Below are positions 52,263 through 58,710 of a stretch of DNA of 58,710 nucleotides, one piece after another. Numbering within the stretch: the first letter of the stretch is position 1; each line of letters opens with the position of its first letter. This DNA comes from Clostridia bacterium (GTDB lineage: Bacteria > Bacillota > Clostridia > Oscillospirales > CAG-272), in contig JAFUPC010000011.1 in assembly GCA_017481495.1 (NCBI GenBank), positions 1-58,710 of the forward strand, given 5' to 3'. Below the pieces are notes generated by a model. The model saw only the letters and a list, made by a program, of their open reading frames with translations, was not told the origin of the DNA and did no database searches. A program made the translations under genes and the position numbers.

Positions 52263-53150
52263 TTACTCGATGTTCTGCACCTGCTCGCGGATCTTTTCGA
52301 TCTCGTTTTTCATATCAACGACAATCTTTGCAATCCGCACGTCGCAGGCCTTGGAGCCGATGGTGTTCGTTTCGCGGTTCATTTCCTGGATGAGGAAGTC
52401 AAGCTTCCGTCCGATGGGTTCTTCGGCGGAGAGCATTTCGTCAAACGCCCGGAAGTGGCTCTGCAGGCGCACGGTCTCCTCATCGACCGCCACCTTGTCC
52501 GCAAAGACGGCACATTCGGTTAAGATGCGGGACTCCTCGATGTGCAGCTCATGGTCGGCGAGCACCCCGCGCAGTCTTGCTTCGAGCTTGGAGGCATAAT
52601 TTGCGGTATCTTCCTTTGACAGTGCTTCGATTTCCGGGACTGCCGCTTCCAGGTTTGCCTTTTTGGCGCAGATGTCCGCGCACAGCCGTGCGCCCTCGGC
52701 TTCCCGCATGGAGAGGAATCCGGCAAGCGCTTCGTCAAGGACGGTACAGAGATCGTTCCAGTCGCCCTCGGTGTCCTCCTCCGGCTTTGTCACGGCGAAA
52801 ATATCTCTGTTTGCGGCGACCCGCATGACGGAAATGTCGTCTTTCAAGTCAAAGGCATCGCGCAGACGGTAAAGGGATTCGATATAGCTTTTTGCATACG
52901 CTTCGTCAAGCGCGACGGTGACCCCTTGCGTGTCCACCAGGTCGATGTTGATAAACACGTCCACCTTGCCGCGGGAGATGCCCGCATCCTTGAGATGGCT
53001 CTTCACGCGCTCCTCCAAGAAGCCGTACAGCCGGGAAATTTTCACCGTGCAGTCGTAGTAACGGTTGTTGACGGAACGGATCTCCACCGTGATGTCCTTG
53101 CCGTTCACCTGCTGTTTTGCGCGCCCGTAGGCGGTCATTGAGCGAATCAT
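52263..53150 (-). CDS. yicC: YicC family endoribonuclease
   Basis: A 295-residue protein. N-terminal MIRSMTAYGRAKQQVNGKDI and EIRSVNNRYYDCTVKI, and the C-terminal GRKLDFLIQEMNRETNTIGSK with acidic metal-binding residues, are family signatures. Characterised YicC proteins cleave small regulatory RNAs. AAGGA is close to the ATG. First gene of the minus-strand run. Confidence 0.95.
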   Translation of the reverse strand: MIRSMTAYGRAKQQVNGKDITVEIRSVNNRYYDCTVKISRLYGFLEERVKSHLKDAGISRGKVDVFINIDLVDTQGVTVALDEAYAKSYIESLYRLRDAFDLKDDISVMRVAANRDIFAVTKPEEDTEGDWNDLCTVLDEALAGFLSMREAEGARLCADICAKKANLEAAVPEIEALSKEDTANYASKLEARLRGVLADHELHIEESRILTECAVFADKVAVDEETVRLQSHFRAFDEMLSAEEPIGRKLDFLIQEMNRETNTIGSKACDVRIAKIVVDMKNEIEKIREQVQNIE

Positions 53151-53207
53151 ACGTCGTTTGTTCCTTCTTTGTTTGCAGTATCGTTTTTCTTGGGATATAC
53201 ACTATAT

Positions 53208-53236
53208 ATTGTACTCCGAAATTGCGGATTTGTCAA
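53208..53236 (-). promoter_or_regulatory. Predicted sigma-A promoter of the yicC-remA-gmk run
   Basis: On the minus strand TTGACA and TACAAT with a 17-base spacer, 58 bases before yicC. Confidence 0.8.
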
Positions 53237-53328
53237 CTTTTTCTTCACAATATTATAATATTATTTACTTTTTCGGGTTGCGGGTGCATATAATCTGCAA
53301 GGAAAAATAAGAAATTCATGAAAACCCC

Positions 53329-53357
53329 TTGACAAGTTCGCAAAAATACATTAAAAT
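53329..53357 (+). promoter_or_regulatory. Predicted sigma-A promoter of rny
   Basis: TTGACA and TAAAAT with a 17-base spacer, 42 bases before the rny ATG. It faces away from the yicC promoter. Confidence 0.8.
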
Positions 53358-53398
53358 AGATATGTTATGATTCTATTTCAATCAAGGAGGACTGTACT

Positions 53399-54940
53399 AT
53401 GCAGTATTTTATTTCTGCCTTGATTGCTGTGGTATGTCTCGTCGCGGGCGCACTCGGCGGTTACCTGTACCGGAAAAAGGTCGGGGAAGCCGAGATCGGC
53501 TCGGCTGAGGAAAAGGCAAAGTCCATCATCGACGAAGCCGTCAAACTCGGTGAGACGAAGAAGAAGGAAGCACTGATTGAAGCCCGGGAGGAAATCCTCC
53601 AGACGAAAAACGAATCCGAGCGGGAAATCAAGGACCGCCGTGCGGAAGTATCCAGACTGGAGCGCAAAAACGCGCAGAAAGAAGAAGCCTTGGAACGCAA
53701 GCACGAAGCGGCTGACCGCAAGGAAGAAGCTTTGAACAGAAAGATGAAAGAAAACACCGAGGCAGCCGAAGAGCTGGAACGGCTCAAAGCACAGGAAGTC
53801 ACCGTGCTTGAGCAGCTGGCGGGTCTGACTGTCGCGGAGGCAAAGAACGAGCTTGTTTCCAAAATTGAAGAAGAAGCAAAGCTCGATGCCGCAAAACGTG
53901 TCATCGAAATCGAACAGCAGTCAAGAGAAGAAGCGGACGCGAAAGCGACCAACATCATCACCCTCGCCATCCAGCGGCTGTCGGCTGACCTGGTATCCGA
54001 GGCGACCGTCTCGGTGGTCAATCTGCCAAACGACGAAATGAAGGGCCGCATCATCGGCCGTGAGGGCCGCAACATCCGCACCATCGAAACGCTGACGGGG
54101 GTCGATCTCATCATCGACGATATGCCGGAAGCCATCACGCTTTCCAGCTTTGACCCCATCCGCCGCGAGGTTGCCCGTCTGGCACTGGAAAAGCTCATTG
54201 CCGACGGCCGCATCCATCCCGCGCGCATCGAAGAAATGGTGGAAAAATCCCGTCGTGAGGTGGACGCCATCATCAAGCAGGCCGGGGAACGTGCCGTCTT
54301 TGAGGTCGGCATTCACGGCATCAACTCGGAGCTTGTCCGCCTGCTCGGACGCCTGAAATTCCGTACCAGCTACGGTCAGAATGTCCTCAACCACTCCATT
54401 GAGGTCGCACTGCTCTCCGGCATGATCGCCGACGAGCTGGGTGCCGACCCCGTCATTGCAAAGCGCGCCGGTCTGCTTCACGACATCGGCAAGGCGCTGA
54501 CGCAGGAGGTGGAGGGCTCTCACGTCCAGCTCGGTGTTGACATCGCACGCAAGTACAAGGAAAGCAAGGAAGTCATTCACGCAATTGAGGCGCACCACGG
54601 CGACGTGGAGCCGCAGACCCTCACCGCCATGATCGTGGATGCCGCCGACGACCTGTCCGCGGCTCGTCCCGGTGCAAGACGGGAAGACCTTGAAAACTAC
54701 ATCAAGCGTCTGCAGAAGCTCGAGGAAATTGCGAACAGCTTCCCCGGTGTCGAAAAATCCTTCGCCACCCAGGCTGGTCGCGAGATCCGCATCATGGTCA
54801 AGCCGGAGGAGGTCTCCGACGACCGTATGGTGCTTGTCGCCAAAGATATTGTCAAGAAGATCGAATCGGAGCTTGAGTATCCGGGACAGATCAAGGTCAA
54901 TATCATCAGAGAAAGCCGCGCCGTGGATTACGCAAAGTAA
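53399..54940 (+). CDS. rny: Ribonuclease Y
   Basis: A 513-residue endoribonuclease that initiates mRNA decay in Bacillota. N-terminal membrane anchor [20 protein letters not shown], long charged coiled coil to about 160, KH domain with [15 protein letters not shown] (about 216), HD domain with [12 protein letters not shown] (about 359) and the C-terminal [23 protein letters not shown] precedes ATG. The C-terminal ESRAVDYAK is echoed twice just downstream (see findings). Confidence 0.97.
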   Translation: MQYFISALIAVVCLVAGALGGYLYRKKVGEAEIGSAEEKAKSIIDEAVKLGETKKKEALIEAREEILQTKNESEREIKDRRAEVSRLERKNAQKEEALERKHEAADRKEEALNRKMKENTEAAEELERLKAQEVTVLEQLAGLTVAEAKNELVSKIEEEAKLDAAKRVIEIEQQSREEADAKATNIITLAIQRLSADLVSEATVSVVNLPNDEMKGRIIGREGRNIRTIETLTGVDLIIDDMPEAITLSSFDPIRREVARLALEKLIADGRIHPARIEEMVEKSRREVDAIIKQAGERAVFEVGIHGINSELVRLLGRLKFRTSYGQNVLNHSIEVALLSGMIADELGADPVIAKRAGLLHDIGKALTQEVEGSHVQLGVDIARKYKESKEVIHAIEAHHGDVEPQTLTAMIVDAADDLSAARPGARREDLENYIKRLQKLEEIANSFPGVEKSFATQAGREIRIMVKPEEVSDDRMVLVAKDIVKKIESELEYPGQIKVNIIRESRAVDYAK

Positions 54941-55068
54941 TACCGTTGGCTTTCTCGGCGCGGATTTCTCGTCGAAAGCAGAGCGGTCGATTACGCAAAG
55001 TAATTCGGATACGTTTCCACCGCTCGGCTTTCGCTGGGAGAGACCGCGCCGTGGATTACGCGAAGTAA
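54911..55068 (+). repeat. Three direct copies of the rny 3' end
   Basis: Codons for [13 protein letters not shown] occur at 54911-54940 (the gene end), 54974-55003 and, as R-D-R-A-V-D-Y-A-K-stop, 55039-55068. Spacings are 63 and 65 bases. Copy 2 uses synonymous codons (AGA, GCG, GTC). The core GATTACGCAAAGTAAT is identical in copies 1 and 2 and differs by one base in copy 3. Confidence 0.85.
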
Positions 55069-55078
55069 TTATTATTAA

Positions 55079-55136
55079 GCAGTCCTGTCTTGCGGCTGCT
55101 GCCGCATCTCCGGAACCGCACGCGATCACGGACTGC
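55079..55136 (+). repeat. Inverted repeat GCAGTCC...GGACTGC
   Basis: GCAGTCC at 55079 pairs with GGACTGC ending at 55136, enclosing TGCGGCTGCTGCCGCA. It lies between rny and family D copy D2; the rest of the gap 54941-55344 is non-coding. Confidence 0.5.
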
Positions 55137-55211
55137 ACCCTGTTGTCCCCGTATGAGACGGGAGCGCGGGGCGAGCAGTCCGTTCTCTTTTCTATCTGTT
55201 TTCCACAAAGG

Positions 55212-55344
55212 AGTAAAGTTTGAAATAAAATTTCAAACGGGTTTTGTGGCTTTCTTTGCACTTCGTGCAAAGATTTTGCTGCGCAAAACCACCCACAATT
55301 CCCCTGAAAAGGAAGCTTTTGCTACGCAAAAGCAATGGTCATAA
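55212..55344 (+). repeat. Family D structured leader element, copy D2
   Basis: Hairpins GTTTGAAAT/ATTTCAAAC (55218-55238), CTTTGCAC-TTC-GTGCAAAG (55254-55272), TTTTGC-TGC-GCAAAA (55274-55288) and GCTTTTGC-TAC-GCAAAAGC (55315-55333). AAAAGGA precedes the last one; ATGGTCATAA follows it, ending at the ymdB ATG. The upstream ATG at 55335 opens a 13-codon ORF in another frame. Confidence 0.75.
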
Positions 55345-56130
55345 ATGAGCCTTTTACGCATTCTCACCGTCGGTGACATCGTCGGACCTGCGGCGGTCGA
55401 TGTTTTATCGAAAAATCTGTTCTCCCTGCGCACGGAGCTGCGCGCCGATCTTGTCATCGCAAACGGGGAGAACGCATCGCAGGGAAACGGGTTGGATCTC
55501 TCCACAGCAAAGGAACTTCTGTTCTGCGGTGTGGACGTTCTGACCTCAGGAAACCACATCTGGCAGAAGCGCGATCTCCGCGATTTTCTTGCAAATTCGG
55601 AGCAGATCATCCGACCCGCCAATTACCCCGCCTCCTGTCCCGGCGCGGGGTACACCGTGTACAACGTCATGGGATACCGCGTTCTTATTATGAACGCGCA
55701 AGGGACCATTTACATGGATGCGCTCGACTGCCCGTTTGCCGCCGTTGACAAAATTCTTTCGCGGGAAGCGGGGCGATATGACGTTTCCGTTCTCGATTTC
55801 CACGCGGAAGCGACCAGCGAAAAGCTGGCGATGGGGTATTATCTCGACGGCCGCGTGAATGTGGTCGTCGGCACGCACACCCACGTCCCGACCGCCGACC
55901 TACGCATTCTCAAGGGCGGCACCGGCTACATTACCGACCTTGGCATGACCGGCCCCACCGAAAGCGTTCTCGGCGTGCGGCGGGATATTATCATTGAAAA
56001 GCTGACGACGAAAATGCCCGTGCGATTTGAGCTGGCGGAAACGCCGATTATGTTGCAGGGTGCCTTGTTTGTGCTCGATACCGAGCGGAAACGGGTTACA
56101 GAGGTTCAGCAGGTGATGAGGGGGTTTTGA
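55345..56130 (+). CDS. ymdB: Metallophosphoesterase YmdB (2',3'-cyclic nucleotide phosphodiesterase)
   Basis: A 261-residue calcineurin-type phosphoesterase. RILTVGDIVGPAAVDVL, VIANGENASQGNGLDL, LTSGNHIWQKRDL, LDFHAEATSEKLAMGYYLDG and GTHTHVPTADLRIL supply the two-metal site. Usually follows rny, as here. In Bacillus it affects biofilm and motility. Its start lies at the end of a family D repeat. Confidence 0.95.
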   Translation: MSLLRILTVGDIVGPAAVDVLSKNLFSLRTELRADLVIANGENASQGNGLDLSTAKELLFCGVDVLTSGNHIWQKRDLRDFLANSEQIIRPANYPASCPGAGYTVYNVMGYRVLIMNAQGTIYMDALDCPFAAVDKILSREAGRYDVSVLDFHAEATSEKLAMGYYLDGRVNVVVGTHTHVPTADLRILKGGTGYITDLGMTGPTESVLGVRRDIIIEKLTTKMPVRFELAETPIMLQGALFVLDTERKRVTEVQQVMRGF

Positions 56131-56175
56131 GGTTTCGTAGATGTGAGACGTCTATCGTGACAGGCGTGCTTGGGG

Positions 56176-56218
56176 AAAGGAAATAAACGAAACGGTTCGC
56201 ACAAAAAACCTCCCCTCA
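56176..56218 (+). repeat. Degenerate family A fragment (A12)
   Basis: AAATAAACGAAACGGTTCGC, ACAAAAAACCTCCCCTC. The outer arm is missing. Located between ymdB and mgsA. Confidence 0.55.
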
Positions 56219-56284
56219 AACAACAAACAAAATCAAAAATATTCCATTCCACCACCATTTCAACCCAAAGAAAGGATTGATACT

Positions 56285-56758
56285 ATGTTTGAAAACGAAA
56301 AAATCAGTATGGTCATTGGCCGTCAGAAGAACATTGCGCTGATCGCGCACGACTCCAAGAAGCACGACATGATTGACTGGTGCAAGAAAAACAAGGCCAT
56401 TCTCGAACGCCATTTTCTGTGCGGTACGGGTACGACCGCGCGCATGGTGGCGGAAGAAACGGGTCTTCCCGTGCGCGGATACAATTCCGGCCCGCTCGGC
56501 GGCGACCAGCAGATCGGTGCGCGCATCGTGGACGGCAAGATCGACCTTGTGATCTTCTTCTCCGACCCGCTTGCAGCACAGCCGCACGACCCCGACGTCA
56601 AGGCGCTTCTGCGCATCGCGCAGGTCTACGACATCCCGATCGCCAACAACCGCGCGACGGCAGATTTCGTCATCACCTCCGAATTTATGAACAACGAATA
56701 CACGCACGACATCATCAATTTCCGCAAGAACATCGAGGACCGTGCGAACACCCTCTGA
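56285..56758 (+). CDS. mgsA: Methylglyoxal synthase
   Basis: A 157-residue enzyme converting dihydroxyacetone phosphate to methylglyoxal and phosphate. IALIAHDSKKHDMIDW, CGTGTTARMV, SGPLGGDQQIGARI, FFSDPLAAQPHDPDVKAL and ANNRATADFVI carry the phosphate-binding loop and catalytic His and Asp. AGAAAGGA is close to ATG. Confidence 0.97.
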   Translation: MFENEKISMVIGRQKNIALIAHDSKKHDMIDWCKKNKAILERHFLCGTGTTARMVAEETGLPVRGYNSGPLGGDQQIGARIVDGKIDLVIFFSDPLAAQPHDPDVKALLRIAQVYDIPIANNRATADFVITSEFMNNEYTHDIINFRKNIEDRANTL

Positions 56759-56779
56759 TTTTCCCCTTTTATTGAAACT

Positions 56780-57463
56780 ATGAAATACTCCACACTTTTG
56801 TTCGATCTGGACGGCACCTTACTTGACACGCTGACCGATCTCTATCTTGCGGTCAACCATGCGCTGACGGAATTTCATTTTCCGCAGAGAAGCCAGGAGG
56901 AAGTACGGATGTTCGTCGGGAACGGTGTTAAAAAGCTCATCGAACGCGCCGTTCCCCCTATGACACCGGAAGACGTGACCGCGCAGGTACTGGCAGAATT
57001 CCGTTCGTATTACGCAGAACACAGCCGCCTGCACACCGCACCCTATGACGGGATTCTGCTCTCGCTTTATGCGCTTCACGAAAAAGGCTGGAAAATGGCG
57101 GTCGTCTCAAACAAGTTTGATGCGGCGGTAAAAGAGTTGAACGCGGAATACTTTTCGGATTACATTCCCGTCGCCATCGGCGAAAATGAAGCGGCAGGAA
57201 GACGGAAGAAGCCCGCGCCGGACAGCCTGTTTGATGCGATGGCGGAGCTGGGTGTCACAAAAGATGAATGTCTTTACGTCGGCGACTCTGATGTAGACAT
57301 CGAAACGGCGAAGAACGCCGGCATTCCGTGCATCGGCTGCGCCTGGGGCTTCCGCGGGCGGGAATTTCTCGCGGAACACGGGCTGGATGATGACATGATC
57401 CTTGACGAACCGGCGAGACTGTACGCATTTGTGCAGGCGTATTGCAAGGAGCATGAGGGGTGA
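56780..57463 (+). CDS. HAD phosphatase, phosphoglycolate phosphatase-like
   Basis: A 227-residue HAD hydrolase. Motif I LLFDLDGTLLDTL, motif II VVSNK, a Lys in RKKPAPDSL and motif IV YVGDSDVDIETAKNAG. Similar to Gph/PpaX, acting on small phosphate esters. No clear RBS, 21 bases after mgsA. Confidence 0.92.
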   Translation: MKYSTLLFDLDGTLLDTLTDLYLAVNHALTEFHFPQRSQEEVRMFVGNGVKKLIERAVPPMTPEDVTAQVLAEFRSYYAEHSRLHTAPYDGILLSLYALHEKGWKMAVVSNKFDAAVKELNAEYFSDYIPVAIGENEAAGRRKKPAPDSLFDAMAELGVTKDECLYVGDSDVDIETAKNAGIPCIGCAWGFRGREFLAEHGLDDDMILDEPARLYAFVQAYCKEHEG

Positions 57464-57465
57464 GG

Positions 57466-57504
57466 GCTTCTTGTGCGAACCGTTCCGCTTGTATTCATGC
57501 CTCA
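57466..57504 (-). repeat. Family A right half (A13)
   Basis: GCTTCTTGTGCGAACCGTTC, CGCTTGTATTCATGCCTC. It begins at the stop codon of the HAD gene. Confidence 0.6.
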
Positions 57505-57550
57505 AAAAATTCATATCTCCCCACAATAAAAACCACAGGAGCATCTTCAT

Positions 57551-58710
57551 ATGAGCGACCTTTATCTTGGCCGCGGGGTCGGCTTTGACCGCGGCGATTA
57601 TCTCGATTTCATCAATCTCGTGTTCGGCTTCAACGGAAATGACCGCGATTTTCTCAAGCTTCTGCCGGGGCTTTACAAGGAGCAGTATGACCCCTGTTAC
57701 AACAATTTCGTTGCGGCAGAAAACGGTAAACTGCGCGCCGCCATCGGTGTGTATCCAAGAAAATTTTCCGTGATGGGAGAGGAACTGCTTTCCCACGGCA
57801 TCGGCAATGTTGCCGTTCACCCGTATCACCGCGGAAAGGGGTACATGAAGACCCTTATGAACATGGCGCTGGACGACATGATCGACGCGGGCGCGGATTT
57901 TTCCGATCTCGGCGGGCAGAGACAGCGGTATCAGTATTTCGGCTACGACAACGCCGGATGCGCGCGGGTCTTTTCCATCAACCGCACCAACATCCGCCAC
58001 AATTTCCCGGATGCGCCTGAAACAGCGGTTTATTTTCATGAGATCGACGAAACCTCGCCGTATCTTGACGACATTCACGCGCTGTATTCTTCCCGCACCG
58101 TTCACACCGTGCGCCCGCGCGCGGCACTGTACGATATTCTGTGCGCCGGCTACGACCGTCCCTGTGTCATTCTTTCCCGTGAGGACAACCGTTTCTGCGG
58201 ATTTTTCACGGGTGCGCTCGGCGGACTTGCGCTCACGGACAACGGTCTGTTCTGCGACGTCGTGCGGGAATACTTAAAATTCCACAATGATGTGGATATC
58301 CATCTTGCGCCGTACGACACCGACCTCATTCCGATTTGCCACCGAATCGGCGCCGGATGCCGCATCACCTCCAACGTCAAAATCGCGGTCTTCCGCTTCG
58401 GCAGAATGCTCTCCGCCTATCTTGCGCTGAAAGCGGCAACGGAAGGGCTTGTGGACGGCGTGCGGCAGTACACCATTACCGGCATCAATGCGGGGCACGG
58501 CAAAACGCGCGACGAGTCGTTCCGCATCTGTGTGGAAAACGGCAAGTCCGACATTTCCGCGATTCATGTTGACGAGCCGGTTACGGTTCTGCCTTACATG
58601 GATGCGCTCGCGTATTTCTTCGGCCTCGCTGCCCCCGAACGCATCTCCGACCCCACCGCGTCCCAGTGGTTCCCCCTGCCGGTGCAGATCGACGGGTGCG
58701 ATCATGTGTG
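57551..58710 (+). CDS. Eis-like GNAT acetyltransferase (partial, 3' end outside window)
   Basis: Open from ATG at 57551 to the window end, about 386 residues without a stop. The N-terminal GNAT domain carries SHGIGNVAVHPYHRGKGYM with the acetyl-CoA loop; SDLGGQRQRYQYFGYDNAG follows, typical of the double-GNAT Eis/Pat-like fold. The C-terminal part has LAYFFGLAAPERI, reminiscent of the sterol-carrier-like domain. Acceptor unknown. An ACAGGAG lies 15 bases upstream. Confidence 0.85.
   Translation, partial: MSDLYLGRGVGFDRGDYLDFINLVFGFNGNDRDFLKLLPGLYKEQYDPCYNNFVAAENGKLRAAIGVYPRKFSVMGEELLSHGIGNVAVHPYHRGKGYMKTLMNMALDDMIDAGADFSDLGGQRQRYQYFGYDNAGCARVFSINRTNIRHNFPDAPETAVYFHEIDETSPYLDDIHALYSSRTVHTVRPRAALYDILCAGYDRPCVILSREDNRFCGFFTGALGGLALTDNGLFCDVVREYLKFHNDVDIHLAPYDTDLIPICHRIGAGCRITSNVKIAVFRFGRMLSAYLALKAATEGLVDGVRQYTITGINAGHGKTRDESFRICVENGKSDISAIHVDEPVTVLPYMDALAYFFGLAAPERISDPTASQWFPLPVQIDGCDHV

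Noticed and set aside
55335..55376. 13-codon upstream ORF overlapping ymdB as a real leader peptide gene
   Set aside because: The ATG belongs to the family D repeat sequence and the copy before the UroD gene does not conserve the ORF; kept only as a remark.

Overview
The window comes from a fairly GC-rich member of the Bacillota, most likely a gut or anaerobic Clostridia/Oscillospirales-type organism. The gene set that says so: a T-box leader, Rex, DnaD and a DnaI-type helicase loader, RNase Y with YmdB, Mini-ribonuclease III, a PASTA-domain Ser/Thr kinase with its PP2C phosphatase, RemA, and AsnA. No rRNA, tRNA, CRISPR array, phage or complete insertion sequence was seen. Most genes are core housekeeping. 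The unusual content lies in the intergenic DNA.

Layout. 1-3.3 kb: a truncated CE15-like esterase, a small ABM-fold monooxygenase and a PutP-type Na+/solute symporter. 3.5-6.3 kb: a methionine-type T-box leader followed by metY and metA (direct sulfhydrylation route to homocysteine). 6.6-8.8 kb: a PcrA/UvrD helicase. 9.1-14 kb: a corrinoid protein, three UroD-superfamily methyltransferase-like proteins and a DUF2284 protein, which look like a corrinoid-dependent methyl-transfer module. 14.1-15.1 kb: a DUF3990 protein with two very small partners, resembling a toxin-antitoxin unit. 15.1-19.4 kb: a large GH106-like glycosidase, a GNAT enzyme and a small secreted protein. 19.7-26 kb: asnA, a membrane protein, mrnC, dCMP deaminase, a lipoprotein, a TIM-barrel isomerase, rimI and tsaD.

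26.0-32.3 kb holds a cluster of seven DnaA-box-like 9-mers in front of an isocitrate dehydrogenase-family gene, then rex, dnaD, dnaI and hisS. 32.4-36.3 kb: an AraC regulator, an FAD oxidoreductase and a sugar-binding lipoprotein. 36.3-53.2 kb is almost entirely minus-strand and, read in the direction of transcription, carries yicC, remA, gmk, rpoZ, priA, def, fmt, a YugP-type zinc peptidase, rsmB, rlmN, prpC, prkC and rsgA, followed by an unknown lipoprotein and a PD-(D/E)XK nuclease. This is the familiar Bacillota order. 53.4-58.7 kb, plus strand: rny, ymdB, mgsA, a HAD phosphatase and a truncated Eis-like acetyltransferase.

The most unusual signal is the intergenic DNA. At least five recurring sequence families (called A, C, D, F and H here) occupy the spaces between operons. 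Family A, with a core reading TGAACGGTTCGCACGATAAA and long inverted-repeat arms, occurs about 13 times in full, half or internally deleted form. Family D ends exactly at the start codons of two unrelated genes, and its two copies differ by paired, compensatory base changes, which argues for a conserved RNA fold. Just after rny, the last nine codons and stop of RNase Y are echoed twice downstream with synonymous changes. All of this was read by eye; genome-wide searches and covariance tests are needed to confirm it.
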